This document shows, in pieces, positions 17,339 through 24,340 of a stretch of 64,000 nt of DNA. Position 1 is the first letter of the stretch. Each line of letters starts with the position of its first letter. The DNA lies in the NCBI GenBank assembly GCA_963777725.1, contig CAVZRR010000001.1:62001-126000 (forward strand). The letters run 5' to 3'. Below the pieces are notes generated by a model, which saw only the letters and a list, made by a program, of their open reading frames with translations, was not told where the DNA came from and did no database searches. The stretch is from RPQJ01 sp963777725. GTDB taxonomy: Bacteria; Pseudomonadota; Gammaproteobacteria; Steroidobacterales; Steroidobacteraceae. The position numbers and the translations under genes were made by a program.

Positions 17339-18130
17339 ATGGGCTGGTACGGAAAGCTGATCGGTGCAGTGCTGGGCGCCATCATCGGGCGCGGTTGGCT
17401 CGGCGCCATCGTGGGTTTCCTCATCGGGCACCAGTTCGACCGGCGCTCGGCGGGGCTGCGCCCGGGAGGCGGCGTGCCGCCGCGCGACCTGCAGGTCGTG
17501 TTCTTCCGCGCCACGTTCCAGGTCATGGGCCACGTCGCGAAGGCTGACGGCCGCGTGACGGAACAGGAAATCGGCGCGGCTCGCGAGACGATGCGGCGTT
17601 TCGCGCTCGGCGAGGCCGACGTGCGCCGCGCGATCGACCTGTTCACCGAGGGCAAGTCCGCCGACTTTCCGCTCGACGACGTCATCGACGGGTTCCGGAA
17701 CGCATCGACGGGGCGCGACGACCTGCGCCGGCTCTTCGTGCAGATCCAGCTGGAGGCGGCGCTGATCGGCGGCGGGCTGAGCGCGCCGTCCCGTGCGGTC
17801 TTCGCGCGCATCTGCAATGCGCTCGGCATCTCGGCCATCGAGTTCGCCGCGCTGGAGGCCATGCTGCGCATGCGCGGCCAGCAGGGCCCTGGCGCCGCCG
17901 CGCAGCCGGCCGCCGCCCGCCTGGCCGACGCGTACCAGGTGCTGGGCGTCTCGCCGGATACGGCCGACGCCAAGGTGACGCTCGCCTACCGGCGCCTGAT
18001 GAGCCAGAACCACCCGGACAAGCTGGTTGCCAACGGCCTGCCGCAGTCCATGGTCGAGGCGGCCCACGAGCGCACCCGACGCATCCTCGAAGCCTACGAA
18101 GTCATCCGGAATCACCGGGGGATGAAGTAG
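17339..18130 (+). CDS. djlA: Co-chaperone DjlA-like protein (TerB + J domain)
   Basis: 263 residues. A glycine-rich N-terminal membrane segment (KLIGAVLGAIIGRGWLGAIVGFLIGHQFD) is followed by a TerB-like helical domain (about 55-165). A C-terminal J domain has HPD at 225-227 (SQNHPDKL). DjlA is an inner-membrane DnaJ-family partner that stimulates DnaK. The ATG at 17339 is placed directly before the membrane helix as in E. coli DjlA. It lies 46 nt before rpe. Confidence 0.93.
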   Translation: MGWYGKLIGAVLGAIIGRGWLGAIVGFLIGHQFDRRSAGLRPGGGVPPRDLQVVFFRATFQVMGHVAKADGRVTEQEIGAARETMRRFALGEADVRRAIDLFTEGKSADFPLDDVIDGFRNASTGRDDLRRLFVQIQLEAALIGGGLSAPSRAVFARICNALGISAIEFAALEAMLRMRGQQGPGAAAQPAAARLADAYQVLGVSPDTADAKVTLAYRRLMSQNHPDKLVANGLPQSMVEAAHERTRRILEAYEVIRNHRGMK

Positions 18131-18176
18131 CCGGCGGGCCTGCTAGAGTTCAGCGATCGTCCACAGGAGTCGTGAC

Positions 18177-18854
18177 ATGCAGTCGCCCTGGATCGCGCCC
18201 TCAATTCTGTCCGCCGACTTCGCCCGCCTGGGCGAGGAAGTGCGCGCCGTGCTCGCGGCCGGCGCCGACATCGTGCACTTCGACGTCATGGACAATCACT
18301 ACGTGCCGAACCTGACGATCGGCCCGCTGGTCTGCGAGGCGCTCCGCAAGGCCGGTATCGAGGCGCCGATCGACGTGCACCTGATGGTGAAGCCGGTAGA
18401 CCGGATCGTGCCGGACTTCGCGAAGGCGGGCGCAAGCTGGATCACGTTCCATCCGGAGGCGAGCGAGCACGTCGACCGGACCGTCGGGCTGATCCGCGAG
18501 CAGGGTTGCCGTCCCGGCATCGTGCTGAACCCGGCCACGCCGGTGGACTGGCTCGACTACGTGCTCGACAAGATCGACATGGTGCTGCTGATGTCGGTCA
18601 ACCCGGGATTCGGTGGGCAGTCGTTCATTCCGTCGGTGCTGCCCAAGATCACGCGGGTCCGGGAGATGATCGATCGCAGCGGGCGCGAGATCCGGCTCGA
18701 GGTGGACGGCGGCGTCAAGGTGGATAACATCGAGGCCGTGGCGGCCGCGGGCGCGGACACGTTCGTGGCCGGGTCGGCGATTTTCGGCGCGAAGGATTAC
18801 GCAGCGACGATCGCGGCGATGCGGGAGGAGATCAGGAAAGCGGGGAGGGGATAG
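18177..18854 (+). CDS. rpe: Ribulose-phosphate 3-epimerase
   Basis: 225 residues with WIAPSILSADFARLGEEV, VHFDVMDNHYVPNLTIGP, DVHLMVKPVDR, LLMSVNPGFGGQSFIPS and EVDGGVKVDNIE, the full TIM-barrel epimerase set with metal ligands. It interconverts ribulose-5-P and xylulose-5-P in the pentose phosphate and Calvin routes. AGGAG stands 8 nt before the ATG. The last codons and the TAG stop (18852-18854) are supplied by the left arm of a family 2 palindrome. Confidence 0.97.
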   Translation: MQSPWIAPSILSADFARLGEEVRAVLAAGADIVHFDVMDNHYVPNLTIGPLVCEALRKAGIEAPIDVHLMVKPVDRIVPDFAKAGASWITFHPEASEHVDRTVGLIREQGCRPGIVLNPATPVDWLDYVLDKIDMVLLMSVNPGFGGQSFIPSVLPKITRVREMIDRSGREIRLEVDGGVKVDNIEAVAAAGADTFVAGSAIFGAKDYAATIAAMREEIRKAGRG

Positions 18855-18941
18855 GGGATCGGGGATAGGGGATAGGTAAGAGGTGGCTGCGGAACGCGCG
18901 GCGGCTTTCTGACTATCCCCTATCCCCGATCCCCTATCCCC
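18847..18941. repeat. Family 2 GGGGATA palindrome, copy A
   Basis: A perfect 29-bp inverted repeat: 18847-18875 (four GGGG runs with ATA/ATC spacers) and 18913-18941, with a 37-nt loop containing AGAGGTGGC and GCGGCT. It fills the convergent rpe/crp junction. Either strand's transcript would meet a G-rich arm first and its C-rich complement second, so a bidirectional terminator or stabiliser is plausible. The G-rich arm also meets the usual G-quadruplex pattern. Confidence 0.88.
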
Positions 18942-18952
18942 TGTCCGCTCTA

Positions 18953-19714
18953 TCACTCCTCGTCGTCCTCGTCCTCGTCGTCTTCATCGACCGTCGTGGC
19001 CTTGCGGGCGTGCAGCGCGAGCGGCGCGGGCGCGCTGGGTTGGCCGGACATCAGCGCAGCCTTGCCCTTGAGGCGCGGACGCACCCCGTAGACCACCATG
19101 GTCTTGCCGCGAGCCGTCAGCAGCCCCTGCTCTTCGAGCACCTTGAGCACGCGTCCCGCCATCTCGCGTGAGCAGCCCACCAGGCGCGACAATTCCTGCC
19201 GGCTGACCTTGATCTGCGTGCCCTCCGGGTGGGACATCGCGTCCGGCTCGTTGCACAGGTCCATGATCGCGTGGGCGACCCGGCCGGTGACGTCGACGAA
19301 TGCGAGGTCGCCGAGCTTGCGGTTGGTGCGGTCGAGGCGGCTGGCGAGCTGGGTCGCGAGCTCGAACAGCAGCGTCGGGCTCTCCGCGGCGATCTGGCGG
19401 AAACGCGGGTAGGTCATCTCCGCAAGTTCGCACTGCGAGCGCGTGCGCACCCACGCGCTGCGCTGCGGTTGCTCGTTGAAGAGGCCCATTTCGCCGAAGA
19501 ACTGGCCCTTGTTCAGGTAGGCCAGCACCATCTCGTTGCCTTCCTCGTCCTCGATCAGGACTTCGACGGAGCCCTTGATGACGTAGTACAGCACGTCGGG
19601 CACATCGCCCGCGTGGATGAGCACGGTCTTCGAAGGCACCGTGCGAATTCGGCAATAACTCAGGAAACGGTTGATCGCCGGAATCTCGCTCAAGGGTCTA
19701 CCGCCGGTCTCCAT
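18953..19714 (-). CDS. crp: CRP-type transcriptional regulator with acidic C-terminal tail
   Basis: 253 residues. The cyclic-nucleotide domain keeps GEMGLF and RSAWVR, where E. coli CRP contacts cAMP. The recognition helix region SRQELSRLVGCSREMAGRVLKVLEEQGLL is nearly CRP/Clp-identical, so CRP-like DNA sites are expected. At the central helix the TS pair that binds cAMP across the dimer reads TN. With the Clp-like GKTMVV end, this leaves open a cAMP or c-di-GMP ligand. A 40-residue extension beyond the usual end finishes in DEDDEDEDDEE. It lies downstream of coq7 on the same strand. Confidence 0.93.
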   Translation of the reverse strand: METGGRPLSEIPAINRFLSYCRIRTVPSKTVLIHAGDVPDVLYYVIKGSVEVLIEDEEGNEMVLAYLNKGQFFGEMGLFNEQPQRSAWVRTRSQCELAEMTYPRFRQIAAESPTLLFELATQLASRLDRTNRKLGDLAFVDVTGRVAHAIMDLCNEPDAMSHPEGTQIKVSRQELSRLVGCSREMAGRVLKVLEEQGLLTARGKTMVVYGVRPRLKGKAALMSGQPSAPAPLALHARKATTVDEDDEDEDDEE

Positions 19715-19788
19715 GCTCCCTATCCTTGTGATTTATGTAAAAAAACTTTCGCGGATTTAATAGCAATTGACGCCATTGCCGCAAGTTT

Positions 19789-20436
19789 TCAGACGCGATA
19801 GGCGGCCCGGGTCATCAAGCGGGCGGTCCGGCGCATCAAATTGCGCACCGGGCCGGGCAGGTCCCGGCCGCCCGCATCGCGAGCTTCCGCGCCGTGCCGC
19901 GCCTCGTCGGCCTGCATCTGCGCGACGATCCGGCGGGAACGCTCGTCGTCGGGCGGCAGCTCGTGCAGGTGCGATTCGAGGTGCTCGATCACCTGCTTTT
20001 CGGTCTCGGCAACGAAACCCAGGCTGTTGCGATCGCCGGCCAGGCCCGCGAGGGCGCCGATCGCGAACGAGCCGGCGTACCAGACGGGGGCCAGCAGGCT
20101 GGTGCGGCTGCCGAGCTCGCGCACGCGTTGCTCGCACCAGGCCAGGTGGTCGGTTTCGTCCCGCGCCGCCTCGAGCAGGGCCGCCCGGACCTTGGGATTG
20201 CGCGCGGTCAGGGCCTGGCCGTGATAAAGGGCCTGCGCGGCGATCTCGCCAGCGTGGTTGACGCGCATCAGACCAGCGGCATGGTGGCGGGCTTCCGGGA
20301 TGGTCACCGATTCGGGGCAGGCGGCCGCAGGGTTTGGCCGGGCCGCCACGTTGGCCGCGGCGACGGTCCGGAGGGCCCGGTCAAACTCCCGGATCAAGCC
20401 GTCGATCAGGTTCAGGCGGGGGGCGGGCGCTGGCAT
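19789..20436 (-). CDS. coq7: 2-nonaprenyl-3-methyl-6-methoxy-1,4-benzoquinol hydroxylase
   Basis: 215 residues of the Coq7/UbiF-replacing diiron hydroxylase. The carboxylate/His ligands are in NHAGEIAAQALYHGQ, EAARDETDHLAWCEQR, EKQVIEHLESHL and QMQADEARHGAEA, the expected ferritin-like four-helix pattern. It hydroxylates the penultimate ubiquinone intermediate. Together with ubiH (36904) and the UbiI-like gene (38154) this indicates complete aerobic ubiquinone hydroxylation. It is divergent from rplM, separated by a 10-bp hairpin (20461-20489). Confidence 0.95.
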   Translation of the reverse strand: MPAPAPRLNLIDGLIREFDRALRTVAAANVAARPNPAAACPESVTIPEARHHAAGLMRVNHAGEIAAQALYHGQALTARNPKVRAALLEAARDETDHLAWCEQRVRELGSRTSLLAPVWYAGSFAIGALAGLAGDRNSLGFVAETEKQVIEHLESHLHELPPDDERSRRIVAQMQADEARHGAEARDAGGRDLPGPVRNLMRRTARLMTRAAYRV

Positions 20437-20460
20437 GACTCTATTCTATAAGGGTGCGCC

Positions 20461-20489
20461 GGGCGCCGTGTCCTCGCGGCACGGCGCCC
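20461..20489. promoter_or_regulatory. Perfect 10-bp hairpin between divergent coq7 and rplM
   Basis: GGGCGCCGTG (20461-20470) and CACGGCGCCC (20480-20489) form a perfect stem with a 9-nt loop, just upstream of the rplM -35 box. It may be a protein-binding operator or the start of the coq7 leader. No T-run follows on either strand, so it is unlikely to be a simple terminator. Confidence 0.4.
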
Positions 20490-20500
20490 CAAGACCACCT

Positions 20501-20529
20501 TTGCAAAGGTCGCCGGCCTGCAGTAAGAT
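20501..20529 (+). promoter_or_regulatory. Sigma70-type promoter of rplM-rpsI
   Basis: TTGCAA (20501-20506) and TAAGAT (20524-20529) are 17 nt apart and lie about 43 nt before the rplM ATG. The match and spacing are those of a strong housekeeping promoter. Confidence 0.65.
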
Positions 20530-20571
20530 TCGCGGCTCTTTGCAGCCATGACAGGTTCCCTGGAGCCTCCG

Positions 20572-21000
20572 ATGACCACCTTTTTTGCACGCTCCGAGCA
20601 GGTGCGGCGCGACTGGTACGTGGTGGACGCGAACGGCAAGACGCTCGGCCGCCTCGCCACGCAGCTCGCCATGCGCCTCCGCGGCAAGCACAAGCCCGAA
20701 TACACTCCGCACGTCGACACGGGCGACCACATCGTCGTGTTGAATGCCGAGAAGATCCGCGTCACCGGCGACAAGCTCACGGACAAGACCTACTACTGGC
20801 ACACCGGCGCCATCGGTGGCATCCGCAGCAAGACGCTCGAGAAGATGCTGGCCGAGCACCCGGAGCGCGCGATCGAGTTCGCGGTCAAGGGCATGCTGCC
20901 CAAGAATCCGCTCGGTCGCGCCATGTTCAAGAAGCTGCACGTGTTCGCGGGCGACAAGCACCCGCACGCCGCGCAGCAGCCCAAGCCCCTCGAACTCTGA
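20572..21000 (+). CDS. rplM: 50S ribosomal protein L13
   Basis: 142 residues, identical in length to E. coli L13. It has RDWYVVDANGKTLGRLATQLA, GDHIVVLNAEKIRVTGDKLTDK and MLPKNPLGRAMFKKLHVFAG. The ATG at 20572 gives the standard MTTFFARSEQVRRDW N-terminus; an in-frame ATG at 20548 would add eight atypical residues. It is the first gene of rplM-rpsI, with a 17-nt gap to rpsI. Confidence 0.98.
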   Translation: MTTFFARSEQVRRDWYVVDANGKTLGRLATQLAMRLRGKHKPEYTPHVDTGDHIVVLNAEKIRVTGDKLTDKTYYWHTGAIGGIRSKTLEKMLAEHPERAIEFAVKGMLPKNPLGRAMFKKLHVFAGDKHPHAAQQPKPLEL

Positions 21001-21017
21001 GACGCAAGGTTCCGACG

Positions 21018-21410
21018 ATGCCCGTGAACACGAACTACGGCACCGGCCGCCGCAAGACTTCCACGGCGCGGGTCCACCTGCGCTCCGGCACCGGCAAGAT
21101 CCGCATCAACGACCGCACGATCGAAGAGTTCTTCGGTCGTGAGACCGCGCGCATGATCGTCCGCCAGCCGCTCGAGACCGTGCAGATGGCCGACCGGTTC
21201 GACGTCGAGGTCAACGTGGCCGGCGGCGGCAGCACCGGCCAGGCCGGCGCGATCCGCCACGGTCTCACGCGCGCGCTGATCGATTACGACGAGTCGCTGC
21301 GCAAGCCGCTGCGCGTCGCCGGGTTCGTGACGCGAGATGCGCGCGAAGTCGAGCGCAAGAAGGTCGGCCTCCGCAAGGCCCGTCGCGCCCCGCAGTTCTC
21401 GAAGCGCTGA
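21018..21410 (+). CDS. rpsI: 30S ribosomal protein S9
   Basis: 130 residues, the normal S9 size. It has YGTGRRKTSTARVHLRSGTGKIRIN, GGGSTGQAGAIRHGLTRALI and the invariant C-terminus RKARRAPQFSKR whose tail reaches the ribosomal P site. It is transcribed with rplM, and tRNA-Gln follows 7 nt after the stop. Confidence 0.98.
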   Translation: MPVNTNYGTGRRKTSTARVHLRSGTGKIRINDRTIEEFFGRETARMIVRQPLETVQMADRFDVEVNVAGGGSTGQAGAIRHGLTRALIDYDESLRKPLRVAGFVTRDAREVERKKVGLRKARRAPQFSKR

Positions 21411-21417
21411 TCCGCTT

Positions 21418-21491
21418 TGGGGGATCGTCTAGCGGTAGGACTACGGACTCTGACTCCGTCAACCTAGGTTCGAATCCTAGTCCCCCAGCCA
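21418..21491 (+). tRNA. tRNA-Gln (anticodon CTG)
   Basis: A 74-nt cloverleaf. The acceptor stem TGGGGGA (21418-21424) pairs with TCCCCCA (21481-21487), then G and an encoded CCA. The anticodon arm is ACGGA-CTCTGAC-TCCGT with anticodon CTG, and the T arm contains GGTTCGAATCC. The U1-A72 first pair is typical of bacterial tRNA-Gln. It directly follows rpsI and probably shares its transcript. Confidence 0.97.
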
Positions 21492-21498
21492 CATACGT

Positions 21499-21521
21499 GA
21501 GGCCCGCCATCGGCGGGCCTC
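21499..21521 (+). terminator. Terminator hairpin of the rplM-rpsI-tRNA-Gln unit
   Basis: GAGGCCCGCC (21499-21508) pairs perfectly with GGCGGGCCTC (21512-21521) around a 3-nt loop, followed by GTCGTTTG. The T-run is short but the 10-bp GC stem and position 8 nt after the tRNA support intrinsic termination. Confidence 0.75.
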
Positions 21522-21613
21522 GTCGTTTGTGGCGCGGGGACCAGGACGCGAACCCAGGAGTCCCAGGTTCGACAACGCCGCAATCGCAACGCAGCCTCCC
21601 GCCGCACGGAGTA

Positions 21614-21641
21614 TTGTTCAGTAATCTCGAATAGATATGTT
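21614..21641 (+). promoter_or_regulatory. Possible promoter in an AT-rich patch before the 40-aa peptide gene
   Basis: TTGTTC (21614-21619) and TATGTT (21636-21641) are 16 nt apart in a patch (about 21610-21660) that is distinctly AT-rich compared with the window. Alternative -10 choices exist, so this is tentative. Confidence 0.35.
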
Positions 21642-21711
21642 GGATTGAGACTATTTATCACTCCAGTTGGCAGGCGTAACTTGGCCCCCGCACGCAACGG
21701 AGGATCCAACA

Positions 21712-21834
21712 ATGTTTACGCGCAACAACGCCGACCGATTCGCCACCCGCGTCCTGTCTGGCCTCGTCGTCACCGTGGCCATCGTCATGGGTTCGCTCGC
21801 CTACGCCGTCAGCCACATCCAGGTCGTTGCCTGA
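21712..21834 (+). CDS. 40-residue single-pass membrane peptide
   Basis: A strong GGAGG (21699-21703) stands 8 nt before ATG 21712. The 40-codon frame encodes a charged N-terminus (MFTRNNADRFATR) and one hydrophobic segment (VLSGLVVTVAIVMGSLAYAV, residues 14-33). It is followed by a 16-bp hairpin at 21850-21892, so it looks like a complete monocistronic unit. Function is unknown. It sits between the rpsI/tRNA terminator and the arsenic genes and is too short for ordinary gene callers. Confidence 0.65.
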   Translation: MFTRNNADRFATRVLSGLVVTVAIVMGSLAYAVSHIQVVA

Positions 21835-21849
21835 CATGCGGTCGCCGGG

Positions 21850-21892
21850 GTCCGGGGCGCGTGATTCAAACAGACGATCACGCGTCCCGGAC
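21850..21892 (+). terminator. Hairpin after the 40-aa peptide gene
   Basis: Sixteen-nucleotide arms 21850-21865 (GTCCGGGGCGCGTGAT) and 21877-21892 pair with a single G-T mismatch around an 11-nt loop. No T-run follows, so termination may depend on structure alone or on Rho. Confidence 0.5.
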
Positions 21893-21961
21893 GACGAGAG
21901 GGAATGCGGGGGGCGGTACCCCTGTTAGCAGGCGCTGTGCGGACTGCGGAAGCTCCTGATT

Positions 21962-21989
21962 AAAGTTTCGTCGTTTGGCGAAATACTTT
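21962..21989 (+). promoter_or_regulatory. Candidate ArsR operator upstream of the first arsR
   Basis: The imperfect inverted repeat AAAGTTTCG (21962-21970) / CGAAATACTTT (21979-21989) lies immediately before the arsR ATG at 21995, where an autorepressor would bind. The region is AT-rich relative to its surroundings. Confidence 0.45.
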
Positions 21990-21994
21990 GCGCC

Positions 21995-22312
21995 ATGGCC
22001 AGCGAACCTCTTGGCGCATCTCCCGACGAGGTCTTCAAGGCACTCGGAAACCCCGGACGGTTGACACTCGTCCGCACCCTCATGGACGGCGAGCGGTGTG
22101 TCTGCGATCTCGTGCACGCAGTCGGGCTCGGTTGGTCCACGACCTCCAAGCACCTGGACGTCCTGCGCGAAGCCGGCGTCGTCTCCAGCGACAAGCGGGG
22201 CCAGAAGATCTTTTATCGCCTCGAGTTGGACTGCGTACCGCATTTCATCGAGTGCCTGGACAAAGCACGCGTCGGACGCCCTTCGAAGCGGGTCGCTTGT
22301 GACTGCGCCTGA
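21995..22312 (+). CDS. arsR: ArsR-family metalloregulator (first of two)
   Basis: 105 residues with a winged-helix fold: FKALGNPGRLTLVRTLMDGERCVCDLV, then the recognition helix STTSKHLDVLREAGVVSSDKRGQKIFYRL. Cys35 and Cys37 (CVC in the alpha-3 helix, as in the classic ELCVC motif of plasmid ArsR) are likely arsenite/antimonite ligands. Cys102 and Cys104 lie at the very end. It should repress the permease-thioredoxin genes that follow and be released by As(III). It differs in ligand placement from the second ArsR at 23981. Confidence 0.9.
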   Translation: MASEPLGASPDEVFKALGNPGRLTLVRTLMDGERCVCDLVHAVGLGWSTTSKHLDVLREAGVVSSDKRGQKIFYRLELDCVPHFIECLDKARVGRPSKRVACDCA

Positions 22313-22333
22313 GCTGGCCCGACGGAGAATGCC

Positions 22334-23656
22334 ATGACCACCCTGACCCTGGACCCGAGCGCGCGACATGAGCTGAAGATCTTCGGTCTTCTGGCCGCCG
22401 TCTTCGCTGCCGTCTACTTTCTCCCGGTCGGCCAGCCGCGCTTCGATAGCGCCGTGACCGAAGCGCTCGAACTCACCAAGTGGTACGCACGTGAGCACGT
22501 CGTGTTGTGCCTGCTGCCCGCCTTCTGGATCGCAGGTGCGATCGCAGCGTTCGTCTCACAGGCGTCCGTCATGCGCTTCCTGGGGCCTGCCGCACCCAAG
22601 CCAGTCGCCTACGGTGTCGGATCGGTCTCGGGGACCATTCTCGCCGTGTGCTCGTGCACGGTGTTGCCGCTGTTCTCGGGCATCTACCGGATGGGCGCCG
22701 GACTCGGCCCGGCGACGGCCTTCCTCTACTCCGGCCCGGCCATCAACGTGCTCGCCATCGTCATGACAGCCAAGGTGCTAGGCGTTCAGCTCGGCCTCGC
22801 CCGAGCAGCGGGTGCCGTGGTGTTCAGCGTCATCATCGGATTGCTCATGGCGCTGATGTTCCGAAACGAGGAACGGCAAAAGGCCGCCGCAGCGCTAGCG
22901 ATGCCTGAGCCTGAGGCCGGGCGACCCCTGTCGCAAACGGCCGCCTTTTTCGCAGTGCTGGTCGGCATCCTCGTATTTGCAAACTGGGGCGCGGCGTCAC
23001 AAGAGACCGGATTCTTTGCGGCGGTGTACGCGGTCAAGTGGCTGATCACCTCGACACTCGGCGTCGTGCTAGCGATCATGTTGTGGCGCTGGTTCAAACT
23101 CGAGCCGAAGCGCATCGCCACGGTTGCGGCTGCGACGATCATCACTGCGATCGCAGTTCCCGGCCATCCGACGTGGCCGTTTCTCGTCGCGGTCCTGGGT
23201 CTCGCGTGGCTCACGGCCGGTCGCGAGGGCGAGGCGGGCGAGTGGTTCAACCAGGCGTGGGATTACACCAAGCAGATCGTGCCGCTGCTGCTCGGCGGCG
23301 TGCTGGTCGCGGGCTTCCTGCTTGGGCGTCCTGGGCACGAGGGGATGATTCCGTCGGAATGGATCAGCAGTCTGGTCGGCGGCAACTCGATCGCCTCGAA
23401 CCTGTTCGCGGCCGTCTCCGGCGCGTTCATGTACTTCGCCACCTTGACCGAAGTCCCGATCGTGCAGGGCCTCGTCGGCAGCGGCATGGGGTCCGGACCC
23501 GCCTTGGCGCTGCTGCTCGCCGGCCCTGCCCTGAGCCTTCCGGCCATGCTGGTGCTCAACTCGATTCTCGGCCTGAAGAAGACCGTTACCTACATCTCGT
23601 TGGTCGTCGTCATGGCGACGATCACGGGCTGGGGTTACGGTCTTCTGGTGAACTGA
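22334..23656 (+). CDS. Permease of the DUF318/ArsP type
   Basis: 440 residues, about ten predicted membrane helices, with the family core CSCTVLPLFSGIYRMGAGLGPATAFLYSGPAIN near residue 110. A second half is related to the first (FMYFATLTEVPIVQGLVGSGMGSGPALALLLAGPALSLPA). Members include ArsP, an exporter of trivalent organoarsenicals, and the YraQ group of unclear substrate. Its place between arsR and a small thioredoxin in an ars cluster supports metalloid export, but substrate specificity cannot be read from sequence alone. Confidence 0.85.
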   Translation: MTTLTLDPSARHELKIFGLLAAVFAAVYFLPVGQPRFDSAVTEALELTKWYAREHVVLCLLPAFWIAGAIAAFVSQASVMRFLGPAAPKPVAYGVGSVSGTILAVCSCTVLPLFSGIYRMGAGLGPATAFLYSGPAINVLAIVMTAKVLGVQLGLARAAGAVVFSVIIGLLMALMFRNEERQKAAAALAMPEPEAGRPLSQTAAFFAVLVGILVFANWGAASQETGFFAAVYAVKWLITSTLGVVLAIMLWRWFKLEPKRIATVAAATIITAIAVPGHPTWPFLVAVLGLAWLTAGREGEAGEWFNQAWDYTKQIVPLLLGGVLVAGFLLGRPGHEGMIPSEWISSLVGGNSIASNLFAAVSGAFMYFATLTEVPIVQGLVGSGMGSGPALALLLAGPALSLPAMLVLNSILGLKKTVTYISLVVVMATITGWGYGLLVN

Positions 23657-23683
23657 CGCGGGGCGACTCGCAGGAGACAAGTC

Positions 23684-23914
23684 ATGAAGATCCAGATCCT
23701 CGGCTCTGGCTGCGCCAAGTGCCGCGCACTCACCGCGGTGGCCGAACAGGCTGCAAGCGACATGGGCCTGACCTACGAGCTCGAGAAGGTCACCGACGTG
23801 AAGCGATTCGCCGACTTCGGCGTGATGTTCACGCCGGCGCTGGTCGTCGATGGTGCCGTGAAACTGAGCGGCAAGGTACCGTCGCTGGACGAAGCGAAGA
23901 GGCTGCTGAGCTGA
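23684..23914 (+). CDS. Small thioredoxin-fold protein (redox-active disulfide protein 2 type)
   Basis: 76 residues with GSGCAKC at 7-13, a CxxC active site (Cys10, Cys13), and the cis-Pro region MFTPALVVDG of thioredoxin folds. Such proteins are often encoded directly after DUF318 permeases, as here (27-nt gap, good GGAG upstream of ATG 23684). A role in reducing the metalloid substrate or the permease's own cysteines is inferred from context. Confidence 0.85.
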   Translation: MKIQILGSGCAKCRALTAVAEQAASDMGLTYELEKVTDVKRFADFGVMFTPALVVDGAVKLSGKVPSLDEAKRLLS

Positions 23915-23946
23915 CACTGAAGGTGATCTAGGCATGGTGGCTGTCG

Positions 23947-23976
23947 TTGACTTGCCATGACATTCGAAGATTATAG
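23947..23976 (+). promoter_or_regulatory. Promoter for the second arsR-arsC-acr3 unit, possibly leaderless
   Basis: TTGACT (23947-23952) and TTATAG (23971-23976) are 18 nt apart (17 if ATTATA is the -10). Transcription would start close to 23983, almost on the ATG at 23981. This argues for the later start of arsR2 and suggests a leaderless or very short-leader mRNA separate from the first ars unit. Confidence 0.5.
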
Positions 23977-23980
23977 AAAC

Positions 23981-24340
23981 ATGAAAGAACACGAGGCACT
24001 CAGCGCCCTCGCGGCGCTCGCCCAGGAATCGCGGCTCGCGGTATTCCGCCTGCTCGTGAAGCGTGGTCCGGAAGGCTATACACCGGGTGAAATCAGCGAG
24101 CGGCTCGACATCGCGGCCCCGACGCTGTCATTCCACCTCAAGGAACTCACGCAGGCCGGCCTCCTGACCGTCCGCAAGGAAAGCCGGTACATGCATTACA
24201 GCGCGAGCTTCGACCGCATGAACGCCGTGCTCGCCTACCTCACCGAGAACTGCTGCAGCCTCGGGGCCGCGTGCGACCCCGCGTGCGCGCCGAAGGACAC
24301 GATCGAACGCAAGATCGAACGCAAGAGGAAATCCGCGTGA
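23981..24340 (+). CDS. arsR: ArsR-family arsenite-responsive repressor (second of two)
   Basis: 119 residues from ATG 23981 (an in-frame ATG at 23957 lies within the promoter). The winged helix includes EISERLDIAAPTLSFHLKELTQAGLL. The ligand cluster is C-terminal: NCCSLGAACDPAC, that is CC-x5-C at Cys91, Cys92 and Cys98. This is the spacing described for the Acidithiobacillus ferrooxidans-type As(III) site, which evolved separately from the CVC type. A Lys/Arg-rich tail follows. The stop overlaps the arsC GTG. Confidence 0.9.
   Translation: MKEHEALSALAALAQESRLAVFRLLVKRGPEGYTPGEISERLDIAAPTLSFHLKELTQAGLLTVRKESRYMHYSASFDRMNAVLAYLTENCCSLGAACDPACAPKDTIERKIERKRKSA

Noticed and set aside
18847..18941. 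CRISPR-like repeat in the GGGGATA arms
   Set aside because: Units are 7 nt without spacers of constant length, and the two arms are inverted. This is a palindrome, not an array.
21265..21510. Minus-strand ORF containing LGFEPRLTESESVVLPLDDPPK
   Set aside because: This is the familiar translation of the reverse complement of a tRNA gene, here tRNA-Gln, not a protein.
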